Source of the DNA: Pigmentiphaga sp. NML030171
GTDB taxonomy: Bacteria; Pseudomonadota; Gammaproteobacteria; Burkholderiales; Burkholderiaceae_B
DNA length: 64,000 bases
Reading direction: 5' to 3'
Assembly: GCF_002188635.1 (NCBI RefSeq)
Contig: NZ_NINX01000040.1
Span: 1 to 64,000 of the forward strand
Shown here: positions 16,795 to 25,768 of the stretch, piece after piece
Position numbering within the stretch: position 1 is the first letter of the stretch
How the letters are laid out: each line of letters starts with the position of its first letter
The notes under the pieces: generated by a model
The model's input: the letters and a program-made list of their open reading frames with translations, nothing else
What the model was told of the DNA's origin: nothing
Databases searched by the model: none
Program-made: the position numbers and the translations under genes

Positions 16795-19065
16795 TCAGAT
16801 CTCCAGCGGATCGACCTCGAGGTGCCAGCGCACCCGGGCGGCCGCCGCCAGGCCGGGCAGCACGCCGGCCCACGCGCGCAGGAAACCCTGCAATGCGGGA
16901 CGGCTGTCGCTTTCCACCAGCAACTGGGCGCGTTCGACATTGGCCACGCGAACCACGCGCAGCGGTACAGGATCATAGAGCGTAATGCGCGACATATCCG
17001 CGGCCTGGGACGAATCGGTCCCATCGCCCCCCTCCGTCCAGGCCCGGGCCTGCGCCAGGAAGGCCTGGGCTTGCGCCAGTTCGCGCGCCTCGGCGGTCAG
17101 CAGGGCCTGGTAGGCGAAGGGCGGCAATCCCGCCGATTCCCGTTCGCGCAGCGCGTAGCGCGCGAAGCCCGCGTAATCGTGGCGCACCAGGGCCTGGTAC
17201 AGCGGCTGCTCGGGATAGCCGGTCTGGATGTAGACCTCGGCGGGCGTGCCGGCGCGGCCGGCGCGGCCCGCCACCTGCATCAGTTGCGCGAACAGGCGCT
17301 CGGGCGCGCGGAAGTCGTGCGAGAACAGCATGGCGTCGGCATTGAGCACGCCGACGAAGCCCAGGTTCTGGAAGTCGTGCCCCTTGGCCACCATCTGCGT
17401 GCCGACCAGAATGTCGATGTCGCCCGCATGCATGCGGGCGAACAGCTCCTGGGCGCTGCCCTTGCGGCGCGTGCTGTCGGCGTCGATGCGCGCGATGCGC
17501 GCGCCGGGGAACAGCTCGCCCAGGTGTTCCTCCAGCCGCTGCGTGCCGCGGCCCATGGGCTGCAGGTCCTGGTTGCCGCAATCCGGGCAGGCCATCGGCA
17601 CCCGCTGCTGCCAGCCGCAATGATGGCAGCGCAGCTCGTGGCGTCCCGGACCGCCCGGCACGCGCGGCGGCTGGCGGTGCAGCACCATGTAGGCCGAACA
17701 GCGCGGGCAGCCGCTGACCCAGCCGCATGCGTCGCAATGCAGGACGGGCGCATAGCCGCGCCGGTTCAGGAAGATCAGCGATTGCTCGCCTTTCTCCAGC
17801 CGCTGCGCCACGGCTTGCAGCAACGGCGGCGCCAGGCCCTGCTGGAGTTTCACGTTGCGGGTGTCGAGCAGCCGGATGCGCGGCGGTTCGGCCGCCAGGG
17901 CCCGCTGCGGCAGGGACAGCAGCAGGTAGCGGCCCGTCTGGGCGTGGTGCCAGGTCTCCAGCGATGGCGTGGCCGACCCCAGGATCACCGGCACGCCGCG
18001 GTCGCGGGCGCGCCAGATCGCCAGGTCGCGGGCGGAATAGCGCAGCCCTTCCTGCTGCTTGTAGGAAGGGTCGTGTTCTTCGTCGACCACGATCAGGCCC
18101 AGATCGGGCAATGGCGTGAACAGCGACAGCCGCGTTCCCAGCAGCACGCGGGCCTGTCCCCGCACCGCCCGCAGCCAGGCCTCCAGCCGCTCGCCGTCGG
18201 CCAGCCCGCTGTGCAGCACGGCCACCCCGCCCGGCCCGGCGATGGCCTCCAGGCGCCGGCGGAAGACCTGTTCCAGCTGCGGCGTCAGGTTGATCTCGGG
18301 CACCAGCAGCATCACCTGCCTGCCTTCGCGCAGGACGCGTTCGGCCACGCGCAGGTAGACCTCGGTCTTGCCACTGCCGGTCACGCCATGCAGCAGGACG
18401 GGCTTGAAGCCCGACAGGCCCGACAAGGCGTCCACCGCCTCCTGTTGAGCGGCGTTCAGGGCAGGCGGGGAAACCGGCGGCGCGCTGGGCGTTGCTTCCG
18501 GGCTGTCAGTCGTAGAAACGCTAACGTCGGAAGTAAGCGCCCGCTCTTCATCCTCTGCCTGGCTCTTCTTGCGCCGCGTCCGCTTGGGCTTGGCCGCCCG
18601 CGCGGCCTTGGCGTCCAGCCGCGCCACCGGCCCGCCACCGGCCCGCAGCCCCTGGTAGGCCGTCGGCTTGCGCAGCGGCCCGGGCAGCGCGGGCAACATG
18701 ACCTCGCCTAGCGGCCGCTGGTAATAGTCAGCCGCAAAAGCCGCCAACTTCAGCCAATCTTCGGGAAATGGCGGCAGATCGTCCAGCATCTGCACCACGT
18801 CCTTGACCTGCTCGACCGCAATCGCCGGCGCCGCGGGGATCTCGATCACGATACCTACCATCTCGCGGCGGCCGAAGGAAACGATCACGCGCTGCCCCAC
18901 GCGCGCACCGGCCGGCGCTCGGTAGTCGAACAGCCCCGCCAGCGGCACGTCCAGCGCCACGCGTACCCAGGTCGTCCCTTCCTGCCCGCATGACGGCGAG
19001 ACCAGAGATAGAGGGACGGACGGGGATGTGGACAACTGGTGAACTCCGCTTGAAGACTGCGGCAT
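16795..19065 (-). CDS. priA: Primosomal replication restart helicase PriA
   Basis: A 756-residue PriA, the helicase that reloads the replisome at stalled forks. It shows the N-terminal 3'-DNA-binding domain (VALDVPLAGLFDYRAP), Walker A LLHGVTGSGKTEVYL, the DEEH box in IVVDEEHDPSYKQQ, and the zinc-binding cysteines CDACGWVSGCPRC, RCHHCGW and CPDCGN. Residues 165-205 form a long Lys/Arg- and Ser/Thr-rich insertion between the two main parts, with little conservation expected. The start at 19065 is uncertain, since homologues begin near TWVRVALDVPL, about residue 31. It is transcribed from hemE's direction towards rep. Confidence 0.93.
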   Translation of the reverse strand: MPQSSSGVHQLSTSPSVPLSLVSPSCGQEGTTWVRVALDVPLAGLFDYRAPAGARVGQRVIVSFGRREMVGIVIEIPAAPAIAVEQVKDVVQMLDDLPPFPEDWLKLAAFAADYYQRPLGEVMLPALPGPLRKPTAYQGLRAGGGPVARLDAKAARAAKPKRTRRKKSQAEDEERALTSDVSVSTTDSPEATPSAPPVSPPALNAAQQEAVDALSGLSGFKPVLLHGVTGSGKTEVYLRVAERVLREGRQVMLLVPEINLTPQLEQVFRRRLEAIAGPGGVAVLHSGLADGERLEAWLRAVRGQARVLLGTRLSLFTPLPDLGLIVVDEEHDPSYKQQEGLRYSARDLAIWRARDRGVPVILGSATPSLETWHHAQTGRYLLLSLPQRALAAEPPRIRLLDTRNVKLQQGLAPPLLQAVAQRLEKGEQSLIFLNRRGYAPVLHCDACGWVSGCPRCSAYMVLHRQPPRVPGGPGRHELRCHHCGWQQRVPMACPDCGNQDLQPMGRGTQRLEEHLGELFPGARIARIDADSTRRKGSAQELFARMHAGDIDILVGTQMVAKGHDFQNLGFVGVLNADAMLFSHDFRAPERLFAQLMQVAGRAGRAGTPAEVYIQTGYPEQPLYQALVRHDYAGFARYALRERESAGLPPFAYQALLTAEARELAQAQAFLAQARAWTEGGDGTDSSQAADMSRITLYDPVPLRVVRVANVERAQLLVESDSRPALQGFLRAWAGVLPGLAAAARVRWHLEVDPLEI

Positions 19066-19409
19066 CCTGGCCGCGGGAACTTAAAGTAAAACCTCTGAAT
19101 CTTTGCTAACCCCGCCGCTCGACAGGGAATTTTTAATCGGGCCGGAAGCTGTGGATAACTTTGGGGACAACCGGCGCACAATTAAGGTAATAGGACGTAG
19201 ACGGAAAGTGCTTGCTTTGGGATCTAATGATACAGATCCACAAAAATCCATAAAAATCAAATGCTTACAACCTACAACCGTGGCCCCGTCGAGCTTGCAA
19301 GATACGTTCCCGACAAAAGCCCGAATGTGCATAAGTTGAATCCGGGCTCTGGGCAATACGGGTTAGCACTGCCATTCGCCCCGCTCGGGGACTCGTCCAC
19401 AAGGAGCGT
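19066..19409. other. AT-richer intergenic region with DnaA-box-like sequences
   Basis: No convincing gene lies in these 344 bases between priA and hemE. The stretch is visibly richer in A and T than its surroundings. It contains one perfect DnaA box on the minus strand (TGTGGATAA at 19150-19158), a one-mismatch copy (TGTGCATAA at 19326-19334), and another near match (TGTGGACAA at 19027-19035) just inside the priA start. GGATC-type GATC sites occur at 19220 and 19236. Short ORFs here have no ribosome binding site and no recognisable motif. It may hold the priA promoter or be a DnaA-titrating site. Confidence 0.5.
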
Positions 19410-20498
19410 CTAGGCGCCGGCGCGCTGCCTGCGGCTGTGCTGGTGAACGGCCTCCACCAGCACGTCGACCGCCTCGGGCGGCGTGAACTGCGAGATGCCA
19501 TGTCCCAGGTTGAAGACATGGCCCGGTCCCGGGCCGTAGCTGTCCAGCGTGCGCGCCACTTCGGCCCGGATGCGGTCCGGTCCGCCGAACAAGGTCATCG
19601 GGTCCAGGTTCCCCTGCAAGGCGACGCGATCCCCTACCGCGGCCCGCGCCTTGCCCAGGTTGACGGTCCAGTCCAGGCCGACCGCATCGCAGCCGGACGC
19701 GGCGATCTCTTCCAGCCACAGCCCTCCGCCCTTGGTGAACACGATGGCCGGCACCTGCCGGCCTTCATGCTGGCGGACCAGCCCGGCCAGGACCTGCCTG
19801 GTATAGGCCAGCGAGAACTCCTGGAACAGCCCGTCGGCCAGTACGCCCCCCCAGCTGTCGAAGATCATGACCGCCTGCGCGCCCGCCTCGATCTGGGCGT
19901 TCAGATAAACCGCGACCGCCTGGGCGTTCACCGCCAGGATCCGATGCATGAGGTCGGGCCGGCTGTACATCATGGTCTTGACCGTGCGGTAATCGCTGGA
20001 CCCGGCGCCTTCCACCATGTAACAGGCCAGGGTCCACGGGCTGCCGGAAAAGCCGATCAACGGCACGCGGCCGTGCAAATCCCGCCGGATCTGCCTGACG
20101 GCGGCGAACACATAGTCCAGCTCGGCCATGTCGGGTACGGCCAGGTTGGCCACGTCGGCCTCGGTGCGCAGCGGACGCGCGAAGCGCGGTCCCTCGCCCG
20201 CGGCGAAGTCCAGGCCCAGTCCCATGGCGTCGGGCACGGTCAGGATGTCGGAAAACAGGATGGCCGCGTCCAGCGGAAAGCGCGCCAGCGGCTGGAGCGT
20301 GACTTCGGTCGCGTAGTCGGGGTTCTTGGCCAGCCCCAGGAAGGAACCGGCGCGCGCCCGGGTGGCGTTGTACTCGGGCAGGTAGCGGCCGGCCTGCCGC
20401 ATCAGCCAGACCGGCGTGTATTCGGTTTCCTGGCGCGCGAGAGCCCGCAAAAAGACGTCATTCTGGAGTTTGGGCTCGGACACGGCAGACCTCGGCAA
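19410..20498 (-). CDS. hemE: Uroporphyrinogen decarboxylase
   Basis: A 362-residue enzyme that removes four carboxyl groups from uroporphyrinogen III to give coproporphyrinogen III in haem synthesis. The N-terminal signature [16 protein letters not shown], the [14 protein letters not shown] segment containing the catalytic Asp, [16 protein letters not shown] and the C-terminal FNLGHGI motif are intact. Length is normal for the family. It reads on the same strand as the atp genes, which resume 31 kb away at atpC; the accessory block lies between them. Confidence 0.97.
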   Translation of the reverse strand: MPRSAVSEPKLQNDVFLRALARQETEYTPVWLMRQAGRYLPEYNATRARAGSFLGLAKNPDYATEVTLQPLARFPLDAAILFSDILTVPDAMGLGLDFAAGEGPRFARPLRTEADVANLAVPDMAELDYVFAAVRQIRRDLHGRVPLIGFSGSPWTLACYMVEGAGSSDYRTVKTMMYSRPDLMHRILAVNAQAVAVYLNAQIEAGAQAVMIFDSWGGVLADGLFQEFSLAYTRQVLAGLVRQHEGRQVPAIVFTKGGGLWLEEIAASGCDAVGLDWTVNLGKARAAVGDRVALQGNLDPMTLFGGPDRIRAEVARTLDSYGPGPGHVFNLGHGISQFTPPEAVDVLVEAVHQHSRRQRAGA

Positions 20499-20536
20499 AG
20501 AGAAGCCTGGGATTTTACCTGGGTGGCGCTCGGGGC

Positions 20537-20869
20537 CTAGGCGAACTTCATCAGCAGCAGCCCCGCCACCAGCAGCCCCATGCCGGCCCAGCCGGCGGGC
20601 CGGATGTGCTGGCCGAACAGGGCCCGCCCGGCCAGCGCGGTCGCCAGGATGCCCAGCGCCCCCCAGGCGGCGTAGGCCACCGACAGCTCGATGCCCTGCA
20701 CCGCCACGTACAGGCAGGCGAAGGCGCCGAAGACCAGGGCGATGGACAGCGCCCCGTACCGCTTGCGGGTGAAGCCCCGCGACAGTTTCAGGAAGATGTT
20801 GGCCGCCACTTCCAGGGCAGCCGCGATCAGCAGCATGGCCCCGTGGAACCAGGTGAAGGAATCCAGCAT
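20537..20869 (-). CDS. Small multidrug resistance family protein, MdtI-like
   Basis: A 110-residue membrane protein with four predicted helices, of the EmrE/SugE/Mdt small multidrug resistance family. The conserved membrane Glu lies in [17 protein letters not shown], and the third helix reads [14 protein letters not shown], close to MdtI. It begins nine bases after the stop of the companion gene at 20879. Paired SMR proteins work as heterodimers exporting polyamines or guanidinium-type and cationic compounds by proton exchange. Confidence 0.88.
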   Translation of the reverse strand: MLDSFTWFHGAMLLIAAALEVAANIFLKLSRGFTRKRYGALSIALVFGAFACLYVAVQGIELSVAYAAWGALGILATALAGRALFGQHIRPAGWAGMGLLVAGLLLMKFA

Positions 20870-20878
20870 GACGCCCCC

Positions 20879-21244
20879 TTACCGCGAGGCGGCAAGCGCG
20901 GGGACGGCGTCCTCGTCCGGGGCGGGCGTCATGCCACGCTTGATCAGAAGGATGCCGCCCAGCACGGCGACAATGCCGGCCGCCTTGGCGGGGCCGATGC
21001 TTTCACCGAACCAGGCCAGGCTGACCAGCGTGATCGCCACCAGCCCCACGCCTTCCCAGACCGCGTAGGCCAGGCCCACCGGCACACGTGTCACGGCCAG
21101 CGACAACGCGTAGTACGACGCGCCCAGCAGGACGAACATCGCCGCCAGGCCGCCCAGGTGTCCGTGGGCGCTGCTCCATTTCATGAAGCTGGTGCCCGCC
21201 ACCTCGGCAGCGATGGCGATGGCAAGAAAAAACCAATGTCGCAT
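20879..21244 (-). CDS. Small multidrug resistance family protein, MdtJ-like
   Basis: A 121-residue four-helix SMR protein with the essential Glu14 in [15 protein letters not shown] and the [16 protein letters not shown] third helix. A hydrophilic tail of about 15 residues extends beyond the usual length, as in MdtJ. Its ribosome binding site GAGGAG is seven bases before the ATG. It heads a pair with the gene at 20537 and follows a 51-codon membrane ORF by 36 bases. Together the two should form a heteromeric exporter in the inner membrane. Confidence 0.88.
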   Translation of the reverse strand: MRHWFFLAIAIAAEVAGTSFMKWSSAHGHLGGLAAMFVLLGASYYALSLAVTRVPVGLAYAVWEGVGLVAITLVSLAWFGESIGPAKAAGIVAVLGGILLIKRGMTPAPDEDAVPALAASR

Positions 21245-21280
21245 GATGCGCTCCTCGTTTTCATGGTTGTTGCGGAATTG

Positions 21281-21436
21281 TTACCTTGCGAGCAACAATA
21301 TTCCGGCCATGATGACGAAGGGCAACAGCACCTTGGCGGCAGCCACCAGAACCTCGGCCGGGCGGAACGCGAACGCGGGGTCCGGCATCGCCGGCGGGAT
21401 CGGGTGATGGATTCGGGTGGTAATGGGCGTATTCAT
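21281..21436 (-). CDS. Predicted 51-residue single-span membrane protein upstream of the SMR pair
   Basis: A short ORF with AAAGGA before its ATG. The product starts with a hydrophilic His/Pro-rich stretch (residues 1-27) and ends with one hydrophobic segment, VLVAAAKVLLPFVIMAGILLLAR, which would span the membrane once. It ends 36 bases before the MdtJ-like gene and is probably co-transcribed with it. It could be an accessory subunit of the exporter or a leader ORF. The family is not recognised; the call rests on position, ribosome binding site and composition. Confidence 0.5.
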   Translation of the reverse strand: MNTPITTRIHHPIPPAMPDPAFAFRPAEVLVAAAKVLLPFVIMAGILLLAR

Positions 21437-21832
21437 GATGCGCTTCCTTTGAGTGACGAGCGCGAGCAGCCATGCGGCTGGCGCGGCAGTCGTGGTAATG
21501 GCGAGGTCGGGGTGCGGCCGCCGGAGGCAACGATGGAGTGCGCGGCGGCGCGGGCGTCCGGACGACGCTAACGATCCGGTGCGGGCAGGACCGAGGAAGC
21601 GCGGAAGACACGGGCAGGATGACTGCGGGATGCCGGCCGCACGCCATGCGCGGCGTGGGCGGGAATTCCGGAATATCCTGCGGCGAACGTGGCAGGGCGC
21701 CTTGCGATCGGTCCGCGAAACAGCGGGCAGAACATGGGGTCGCTCCCTATGAAAAAGGATACTTATTGCGTATTCCAGTATAGGGCGTCATTGCTTCGAT
21801 GCCTTGACCATATTGTTATCTATACTTGAACA
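21437..21832. other. Intergenic region between the SMR operon and a divergent LysR gene
   Basis: About 400 bases without a convincing gene. The half next to the LysR gene is AT-richer (around 21748-21832) and contains likely promoter elements for both directions, including TTGACC followed by TATACT near 21805-21823. The remaining part is GC-rich leader sequence upstream of the 51-codon ORF. A regulatory RNA is possible here, but no known riboswitch consensus was recognised by eye. Confidence 0.4.
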
Positions 21833-22732
21833 ATGGACCGCCTGACTCCCATACGCGCCTTCCTGGCCGTGGCCGACACCGGCAGCTTCACCGGCGCCGC
21901 GCGCAAGCTCGGCGTCTCGCGCTCGGCCATCACCGGCCACATCCAGGAACTCGAACGGCACCTGGGCACCCAATTGCTCAATCGCACCACGCGGCGCGTC
22001 TGGCTGACCCGCGAAGGCCGGCGCTACGCCGAGCGGGTGGGCATGCTGCTGGAAGGGCTGGCCGAGCTGGATGCGGAAATCCAGACGCGCAGCGGCCGCG
22101 CCGAAGGCCACCTGCACGTGGAAATGGCCGAATCGGTGGCCAACGCGCGCGTCATCCCGCGCCTGCCGGAATTCGTCCAGGCCTATCCGGACATCTCGCT
22201 GCGCATCTCGCTCAACGAAGGCGTGGTCGACCCCACCGTCTCGGGCGCCGACATCGGCCTGCGCGTGGGCCCGCTGCGCGATTCGCCGCTGCGCTTCAAG
22301 CTGCTGGGCCGGGGCAACTACATCATGGCGGCCAGCCCCGCCTACCTGAAGCTCTATCACGCGCCGCGGCATCCGGATGAACTTCGCCGGCACCGGCTGA
22401 TCGAGTTCTGGGATCCGGACACCGGCCGCCCCTACGACTGGCAACTGGTCAAGGGCAAGCAGACCGTCAGCGTGGCCGCCGAGGGCCGCCTGATCGTGGA
22501 CAACACGCGCGCGGGCCTGACCTGCGCGCTGGCGGGGCTGGGCATCTACGAAGACCTGGACTTCCTGCTGGCGCAATCGCTGGCGGAGAAGCGCCTGGTG
22601 CAGGTACTGCCCGACTGGAAGCGCCCGGGGCCGCCCATCGCGGTGCTGTACACGGCGCGTCGCCCGGTGCCGCCGCACATCAAGGCCTTTGTGGATTTCC
22701 TGGTGTCGGTGTTCGGGTCGGGGCGCGGCTGA
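21833..22732 (+). CDS. LysR-family transcriptional regulator
   Basis: A 299-residue LysR regulator. Residues 1-60 form the winged helix-turn-helix (FLAVADTGSFTGAARKLGVSRSAITGHIQELERHLGTQLLNRTTR), and the rest is the periplasmic-binding-like effector domain of the CrgA-type group (LHVEMAESVANARVIPRLPEFVQAYPDISL). It is divergent from the SMR operon and converges on the Bug gene at 22752, with only 20 bases between stop codons. The likely target is the SMR operon through the shared intergenic region. Confidence 0.92.
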   Translation: MDRLTPIRAFLAVADTGSFTGAARKLGVSRSAITGHIQELERHLGTQLLNRTTRRVWLTREGRRYAERVGMLLEGLAELDAEIQTRSGRAEGHLHVEMAESVANARVIPRLPEFVQAYPDISLRISLNEGVVDPTVSGADIGLRVGPLRDSPLRFKLLGRGNYIMAASPAYLKLYHAPRHPDELRRHRLIEFWDPDTGRPYDWQLVKGKQTVSVAAEGRLIVDNTRAGLTCALAGLGIYEDLDFLLAQSLAEKRLVQVLPDWKRPGPPIAVLYTARRPVPPHIKAFVDFLVSVFGSGRG

Positions 22733-22751
22733 AACGCACCCGCGCCGCGGA

Positions 22752-23732
22752 TCATTCCGGCACCAGGCCGATCTTCTGGGCCACCGCCTGCCACTGGACG
22801 AGATCGCTGCGCACCGTGGCGCCGAACTCCGCCGGCCCTTCGGGCAGGATCTCGAAACCGGAGGCCACCAGGCCCGGGCGCACGCCCGGCTTGTCCAACG
22901 CGCGCCGGATCGAGGCCGCCAGTTTGTCGATCACGGCCGGCGGCGTGCCGGCGGTGGTCATGACCCCGCCCCAGATGGTGGCCGAGTAGGTGGGGAAGCC
23001 CGATTCCTGAACGGTTGGCACGTCCTTGAGCAGGGACAGGCGGCGGCCTTCGGCCGTGGCGATGACGCGCACCCGGCCGCTCTGGATGAACGGCAGCGCC
23101 GAGATGATGGACGCGAACATGACCTGCACCTGGCCCGCGATGAGATCCGTCAGCGCCTGGCTGGCGCCCTTGTAGGGCACGTGGACCATCCGGATGCCCG
23201 AGACCTGCTTGAACAGTTCGGCCGCCATGTGGTGGGGCGTGCCGCTGCCCGGGGAGGCGTAGTTGAGGCGGTCGGGATGCTCGCCCGCATAGGCCACGAG
23301 CTCGCGCATGTTCTTCACCGGCAAGGCGTTGTTGACCACGATGACAATGGGCTGGTTGGCGATGCGCATGACAGGGGCCAGATCGCGGGCCACGTCGAAG
23401 GGGATGTTGCGCAGCACGAAGGGATTGATGGTCAGCGTGTTGGTGGCCAGCAGCAGCGTGTAGCCATCCGGCGCGGCCCGGGCCACGAGGTCGGCGCCGA
23501 TGTTGCCGCCGGCCCCCGGCTTGTTGTCGACGATGATCGGCTGGCCCAGGATGTCCGCCAGCGGCTGCGCGATGTCGCGCGCCAGCACATCGTTGCCCCC
23601 GCCCGCCGTGAACGGCACGATGAAGCGCATTTGTCGGGTGGGATACGCGTTGCCCTGGGCGCGGGCACCGCCCGGCATCCCCCATGCCATCGCGGGCAGC
23701 GCGGCCAGGAGGGCACGCCTGTTGTGGTTCAT
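22752..23732 (-). CDS. Bug/TctC-family solute receptor
   Basis: A 326-residue periplasmic receptor with a twin-Arg-like start (MNHNRRALLAALPAMAWG) and a signal peptide ending at GARAQG. The binding loop reads MRFIVPFTAGGGNDVLAR, followed by PFDVARDLAPVM and MVHVPYKGASQALTDL. GAGGAG precedes the ATG. The gene lies downstream of the IclR regulator on the same strand, and the 166 bases between them hold an inverted pair of IclR-type motifs. It is the likely uptake receptor for module A. Confidence 0.92.
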   Translation of the reverse strand: MNHNRRALLAALPAMAWGMPGGARAQGNAYPTRQMRFIVPFTAGGGNDVLARDIAQPLADILGQPIIVDNKPGAGGNIGADLVARAAPDGYTLLLATNTLTINPFVLRNIPFDVARDLAPVMRIANQPIVIVVNNALPVKNMRELVAYAGEHPDRLNYASPGSGTPHHMAAELFKQVSGIRMVHVPYKGASQALTDLIAGQVQVMFASIISALPFIQSGRVRVIATAEGRRLSLLKDVPTVQESGFPTYSATIWGGVMTTAGTPPAVIDKLAASIRRALDKPGVRPGLVASGFEILPEGPAEFGATVRSDLVQWQAVAQKIGLVPE

Positions 23733-23768
23733 AGCTGTCTCCTCTCGGACGGGACGTTCGTTTTATAG

Positions 23769-23835
23769 TCCCAATATACGAAATATACTGACACTAAAAT
23801 CAAATTTTTCCTATTTATTTTTTCGTATTCTGGGA
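23769..23835. promoter_or_regulatory. Inverted pair of TCCCAnnATACGAAA motifs before a Bug gene
   Basis: TCCCAATATACGAAA at 23769-23783 and, inverted, TTTCGTATTCTGGGA at 23821-23835 (reverse complement TCCCAGAATACGAAA) agree at 12 of 15 positions. They flank an A/T-rich core of 37 bases between the IclR gene and the Bug gene. The same half-sites recur before the VOC dioxygenase and hydrolase genes. This is probably where the IclR protein encoded at 23899 binds. Confidence 0.65.
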
Positions 23836-23898
23836 TTTTTACGAAACAAGAGACGAAAAACGCCGCCACCCTGGATGCGGGCGGGCCCGCCCGAGAGG

Positions 23899-24642
23899 TC
23901 AGTCCGCCCCGGTCCGGGGGTCCGCGATCTGGCGTATGCCGGCTTTCAGGGATTGCAGCAGGCCGTCCTTGTCCAGCACCTCGTACCGCTCGGTGCGGAA
24001 CACCATGACGAGGCCGGCGGGCATGTTCAGGGGATCCTGTTCGATGGGGGCCGCCACGCCCACGTTGCCCTGGTCGAGTTCGCTGAAGGACACCGCGTGG
24101 CCCGCCCGCTTGACGGCGGCCAGCAAGGCCCGAAACGCTTCCCACGACTCGCCCAGGCCGGCCTGGGCGATGGCCTGCGCGTGTGCGCCATAGAGTCGCT
24201 TCTGGCGGGCCGGCGGCAGGCAGGCCAGCAACACCTTGGAGCCCGCGCCTCGGAACAGCGGCATCTCCCGGCCCCGGCCGTAACTCATGACGAGTTCCTG
24301 GTCGCCGCTTTCGCGGTGCGTGACCACGACCTGGTCCTCGTAGAAGACCGTCAGCAGCACGTCGCACTCGTACCGCTTGCGCAGGGCCTGCATGACCGGC
24401 AGGCTGGCCATCAGGATCGGGTCCCTTTGCCGGATGCAGTAGTCGAGCTGGATGATGCGCGGCCCCAGCGCGTACCCGCCCGCCGCGCGCGTCAGGAAAC
24501 CCGCGTCGCACAGTTCCTTGACGTAGCGATACGCGGTGCCGCGGCTGTAGCCCAGGGTCGACATGATCTCCTCGGCGGTCAGGACGGCATGTTCCGACGA
24601 GAAGGCGTCGAAGACGGCGAGCATACGTTTGAGACTGGACAT
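23899..24642 (-). CDS. IclR-family transcriptional regulator of module A
   Basis: A 247-residue IclR-type regulator. The helix-turn-helix is in residues 15-60 (LTAEEIMSTLGYSRGTAYRYVKELCDAGFLTRAAGGYALG) and the effector domain follows (VVVTHRESGDQELVMSYGRG, VSFSELDQGNVGVAAPI). It begins 36 bases after the VOC dioxygenase gene and is probably in one transcript with it, with the Bug gene further downstream. Recurrent motifs before the Bug gene and in the dioxygenase/hydrolase divergent promoter suggest it controls both plus its own operon. Aromatic-pathway IclR proteins often bind a pathway intermediate. Confidence 0.9.
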   Translation of the reverse strand: MSSLKRMLAVFDAFSSEHAVLTAEEIMSTLGYSRGTAYRYVKELCDAGFLTRAAGGYALGPRIIQLDYCIRQRDPILMASLPVMQALRKRYECDVLLTVFYEDQVVVTHRESGDQELVMSYGRGREMPLFRGAGSKVLLACLPPARQKRLYGAHAQAIAQAGLGESWEAFRALLAAVKRAGHAVSFSELDQGNVGVAAPIEQDPLNMPAGLVMVFRTERYEVLDKDGLLQSLKAGIRQIADPRTGAD

Positions 24643-24678
24643 GTCCGCGGATCCGGGGCGGTGGGGGATTGCGGAATG

Positions 24679-25644
24679 CTACCGCATGCCATCGGCGGCC
24701 AGCTGATGATGGCCGGGCAGCACCTGCACCGGCGCGCGCTGCCCCTGGGCCGCCGCGGCCAGGCGCAGGTCCAGCGCCAGCGCGCGCTTGTCGGCGGGCA
24801 GCCACTGGCGCTCGTGTCCCCACAGGCTGGCCCCGTGCGTGAGTTCGCACGGTTGCCAGTCCGGATCCACGCTGCGCCCGCCCCAGCCGTATTCGATCAT
24901 CAGCGGAGACGGCGTGCGGACGTAGAACGAAGTCATGAAGTCGTTGATGTGCCGGCCGAGCGTCACCGCCACGCGGTCCTGCTCGCACGAGGCGATGTCG
25001 TAGCCCTGCCCCACGTCGTCCAGTGAACACAGCTCCACCATCAGGTGGTGGATGCCGTCGGTGTCGGCCTCGATCAGCGCCAGGCTGTGATGACGTGAAT
25101 TCAGGTGGAAGAAGTAGGCCTTGAAGGGCTCGCGCATGTAGTCGCTCAGGCGGAATCCCAGCAGGTCGCGATAAAACGGCACCAATGCGTCGACATGGCG
25201 CGCGTTCAACACCACGTGCCCCAGGCCCAGGGGGCCGGTGCGAAAACCCGATATCGCGCGGCCCGGGCGGAACGGTTCACCGCCCCGGGCGGCGCCATGG
25301 AAGACCTCCAGCCGATTGCCCGCGGGGTCGGACAGGGACAGCAGCCCCGTAACCTCCCTGCGCCGCGCCAGCGCTTCCGGTGCACGGACGAACGGCACCC
25401 GCGCGTGCTCCAGCCGGGCGCCCAACGCGTCCAGCGCCCCGGCATTGGCGACTTCCCAGCCGAAGAAATGCGGCTGGGCGGCGTCCGCGTCGAGCAGCAG
25501 GCGCTGGCGCCAGTCGTCCATGCGCAGCGCCAGGGTGTGTCGGCTCCTGTCGCCGATCTGCATGCCCAGCAGCCGTTGAGCGAAATCTTCCCACTCCGCC
25601 AGCCGGGAAGTGCCCAGGCCCACGTATCCCAAAGATTGCAGCAT
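24679..25644 (-). CDS. Type I (VOC) extradiol dioxygenase, BphC-like
   Basis: A 321-residue two-domain vicinal-oxygen-chelate dioxygenase, as in 2,3-dihydroxybiphenyl 1,2-dioxygenase. Iron ligands His143 (LGLGHVVLN), His200 (DGIHHLMVE) and Glu251 (LMIEYGWG) are in place, as are the active-site His185/186 (RHHSLAL), His232 and Tyr241. The ATG at 25644 is used because the product then starts MLQSLGYVGLGTS like relatives; an ATG 15 codons upstream overlaps the operator region. It is divergent from the C-C hydrolase gene that should act next. The ring-fission substrate is likely a substituted catechol. Confidence 0.92.
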   Translation of the reverse strand: MLQSLGYVGLGTSRLAEWEDFAQRLLGMQIGDRSRHTLALRMDDWRQRLLLDADAAQPHFFGWEVANAGALDALGARLEHARVPFVRAPEALARRREVTGLLSLSDPAGNRLEVFHGAARGGEPFRPGRAISGFRTGPLGLGHVVLNARHVDALVPFYRDLLGFRLSDYMREPFKAYFFHLNSRHHSLALIEADTDGIHHLMVELCSLDDVGQGYDIASCEQDRVAVTLGRHINDFMTSFYVRTPSPLMIEYGWGGRSVDPDWQPCELTHGASLWGHERQWLPADKRALALDLRLAAAAQGQRAPVQVLPGHHQLAADGMR

Positions 25645-25667
25645 TGCGCCGCTCCGTATCTTTAAAA

Positions 25668-25756
25668 TCCCATAATACGTGAAAAACAAATCAATAAATC
25701 GGAAATTTTTTTCTCAAATTAACATCTGTACTGTATATTGAGAAAAAATACGAAAC
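25668..25756. promoter_or_regulatory. Divergent promoter region with IclR-type motifs
   Basis: TCCCATAATACGTGAAA (25668-25684) lies just upstream of the VOC gene and AATACGAAAC (25747-25756) just upstream of the hydrolase gene. Both echo the TCCCA-ATACGAAA motif found before the Bug gene. The stretch between is strongly A/T-rich. It probably holds back-to-back promoters under the IclR protein encoded at 23899. Confidence 0.6.
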
Positions 25757-25768
25757 CAGGAGCAACCG

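Noticed and set aside
19103-19339. Short ORF in the priA-hemE gap
   Set aside because: No ribosome binding site, no motif and an atypical composition; the region looks regulatory.
21437-21740. Possible guanidine-type riboswitch before the SMR genes
   Set aside because: SMR genes are often under such control, but none of the conserved riboswitch boxes could be recognised in the leader.
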